Source of the DNA: Prosthecobacter sp.
Lineage (GTDB): Bacteria > Verrucomicrobiota > Verrucomicrobiia > Verrucomicrobiales > Verrucomicrobiaceae
Direction: 5' to 3'
Assembly (NCBI GenBank): GCA_021733925.1
Contig: JAIPJY010000046.1
Span: forward strand, 1 to 56,785
DNA length: 56,785 bases
Shown: one piece after another, positions 53,407-56,785 of the stretch
Layout: each line of letters opens with the position of its first letter
How positions within the stretch are numbered: position 1 is the first letter of the stretch
Made by a program: the position numbers and the translations under genes
Notes under the pieces: model-generated
Databases searched by the model: none
What the model saw: only the letters and a program-made list of their open reading frames with translations
Told to the model about the DNA's origin: nothing

Positions 53407-53519
53407 CACGACAGGGGCGTCCCATTGCAGGGACTGAGATGGATCTTCCTCGATCCGAACCCTCCGAACCTGATGCGGGTCATGCCGCCGAAGGGAGTTC
53501 GCTCGGAGGTTCATCTCAG
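53407..53519 (+). promoter_or_regulatory. TPP riboswitch upstream of thiC
   Basis: The THI-box core is intact: GGGGCGTCCC, then GGGACTGAGATGG, GAACCTGATGCGGGTCATGCC and CGAAGGGAG. Downstream, catctcag at 53,512-53,519 is the exact complement of ctgagatg at 53,434-53,441 in the aptamer, and ggaggttc just before it can pair with the gaacc segments. That suggests a competing fold as expression platform. Thiamine pyrophosphate is expected to repress thiC. Confidence 0.93.
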
Positions 53520-53541
53520 TTTCTGCCCACGGGCTGCGTCC

Positions 53542-55586
<2,045 letters not shown>

Positions 55587-55685
55587 TGTCATTCCTTCCA
55601 AGAAATGAGCTTACCCATTTACATTGTTCCAGATAAGATTTCCTTTGATTCACGTTTTTAATAGAGCCCACTTTATACCAAGCCG

Positions 55686-56675
55686 ATGCCTAAAGAATTT
55701 AAGCTTAAAATTTTAGGGAGAACAATCGAGCACTTGGGCACTCAGATGTACAAGCATCGGGCTCCTTCAATCGCAGAACTAGTCGCTAACTGCCACGATG
55801 CTGGTGCAAAAAATGTATGGATTGATATTCCAGAAGAGCCGGAATATGACCGCAATTCAAGCATTATATCGGTCCGCGACGATGGAGAGGGTATGACCTC
55901 AGATAGTGTTCAATTGCAGTATTTGGTGATTGGAAGGAATCGACGGGCTGAAGACAAAGGAATGAGCCACGGGCGAAAGGTCATGGGGCGCAAAGGCATT
56001 GGAAAACTCGCAGGCTTCGGTCTTGCATCAAAAATGACCTTAACGACATGGACTGAAAATATCCCGTCAGCGATTCGATTCTCAATGTCCTTGGAACAAC
56101 TGAAGTGCAACCCCGGAGCCGTTGAAGACATCACCTTTCCATGGGACGACGCACCAAAGATCCAAGGATGGCCTAGTTCCGGAACAATGATTCACCTTTC
56201 CGGACTCAAACATGCGTCTCCCCTACAAATTTCTGCGTTAGCAGAAACTCTCGCACGAAGGTTTTCACGAACAACACGTGGAGAAATGGTCATTCACATA
56301 AACGGAACTCCCGTAACCGATCCAGACTTGGAGACAGTTCTCCAACACCCAGAAGATGGAAGCTTCGAAGAAGAAACATTGCCAAGTGGAAACGTAGTAA
56401 AATACCGTTATTCCTTTTCAAAAGCGACGATCAAATCAGCTGAAATGCAGGGCTTCGCAATTTATGCCCACGAAAGAACCGCGCAAGCCCCGCCATTTTT
56501 CTTCAACGTCGAGTCCACTGCTTCTGGGCAGCATTCCACAAGATATGTAACTGGTGAGATTAAAGCCGACTATCTTGATGATGGCATTGATGATGAATCA
56601 GATCTAACATCAACCGACCGTCAAGAACTCGACTGGGAAAAAGAAGAGGTTCTTCGGGGATTGTCGTGTGATTAG
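55686..56675 (+). CDS. GHKL/HSP90-like ATPase, C-terminally truncated at an insertion element
   Basis: 329 residues. The Bergerat fold is evident: N-box ELVANCHDAGAKNVW, G1 box VRDDGEGM, and G2 box GRKGIGKLAGFGL. It resembles bacterial MORC/HSP90-like ATPases, several of which occur in anti-phage loci. The usual continuation after RQELDWEKEEVL is missing: the frame runs six residues into what looks like insertion-element sequence and stops at TAG overlapping the transposase stop. It is AT-richer than the host genes. Probably inactive, or only the ATPase module remains. Confidence 0.7.
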   Translation: MPKEFKLKILGRTIEHLGTQMYKHRAPSIAELVANCHDAGAKNVWIDIPEEPEYDRNSSIISVRDDGEGMTSDSVQLQYLVIGRNRRAEDKGMSHGRKVMGRKGIGKLAGFGLASKMTLTTWTENIPSAIRFSMSLEQLKCNPGAVEDITFPWDDAPKIQGWPSSGTMIHLSGLKHASPLQISALAETLARRFSRTTRGEMVIHINGTPVTDPDLETVLQHPEDGSFEEETLPSGNVVKYRYSFSKATIKSAEMQGFAIYAHERTAQAPPFFFNVESTASGQHSTRYVTGEIKADYLDDGIDDESDLTSTDRQELDWEKEEVLRGLSCD

Positions 56676-56785
56676 AGGACGGGTTTGAGGTCAAGTTTGC
56701 CGCAGAAGAACAGGATGCGACGGCGGTAGCTCGCGAAGCTGCGAAAGCCTCGTGCGGCCGCCTTGATCTGCTGGATCACGCTGTT
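56672..56785 (-). mobile_element. C-terminal end of a second ISL3-like transposase
   Basis: On the minus strand the frame is open from the window edge to a TAA at 56672-56674. It encodes 37 residues including IQQIKAAARGFRSFASYRRR and LFFCGKLDLKP, the ISL3 C-terminal ARGFRS ... CGKLDL pattern. It differs from the left-edge element, so two different insertion elements bound the window. The remainder and both inverted repeats are outside. Confidence 0.72.

Overview
The window looks like chromosome from a high-GC Verrucomicrobiota-type bacterium. This is inferred from paired DUF1549/DUF1553 (PSD1) and DUF1501 genes, a PEP-CTERM protein, a TonB receptor, a DUF4405-cytochrome c protein, and intergenic spacers full of degenerate repeats. 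Both edges fall inside ISL3-like transposase genes pointing into the window. Each abuts a shortened, AT-richer ATPase gene (left: P-loop; right: GHKL/HSP90-like).

Layout: 126-8,839 holds a shortened ATPase, a repeat-rich spacer, a DUF4336 protein, a SWIM/SNF2 helicase behind a VapBC pair, mazG, a NagB-like enzyme and a Gly-rich RRM protein. 9,120-14,675 (minus) is an RND efflux operon with small Cys-containing membrane proteins. 14,744-37,816 is a sulfur-handling island. 37,830-44,309 is a GntR-headed catabolic operon (PSD1, DUF1501, nucleoside-hydrolase-like protein) with eroded gene fragments. 44,523-52,859 holds a secreted hypothetical protein, an orphan ABC ATPase, a PPP phosphatase, a three-gene envelope cluster, a serine hydrolase and a haloperoxidase-like PEP-CTERM protein. 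53,407-55,586 is a TPP riboswitch and thiC.

The island is the most interesting part. Three ArsR repressors share a Cys-x3-Cys pair. Four 22-24 bp AT-rich palindromes lie upstream of the three arsR genes and between trx and sqr. The controlled units would encode two sulfide:quinone-oxidoreductase-like flavoproteins, a membrane rhodanese, a periplasmic DsrE, split YeeE/YedE transporters, a CoA-disulfide/persulfide reductase with a rhodanese tail, a HlyD-FtsX-ABC exporter, two SoxB-like metallohydrolases (one fused to a TlpA thioredoxin), TusE and DsrE2 carriers and a TrxC-like thioredoxin. No soxXAYZ or dsrAB is visible. My model is sulfide or thiosulfate sensed by the ArsR proteins, oxidised to persulfide, passed along carriers, and reduced or exported. 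The ligand and substrates are inference.

Eroded gene fragments (VOC, thioredoxin, P-type ATPase, DUF1593, sialidase-like), a MITE-like inverted repeat, a roughly 104 bp tandem repeat, and a small repeat inserted in frame in thiC show an actively rearranging genome.
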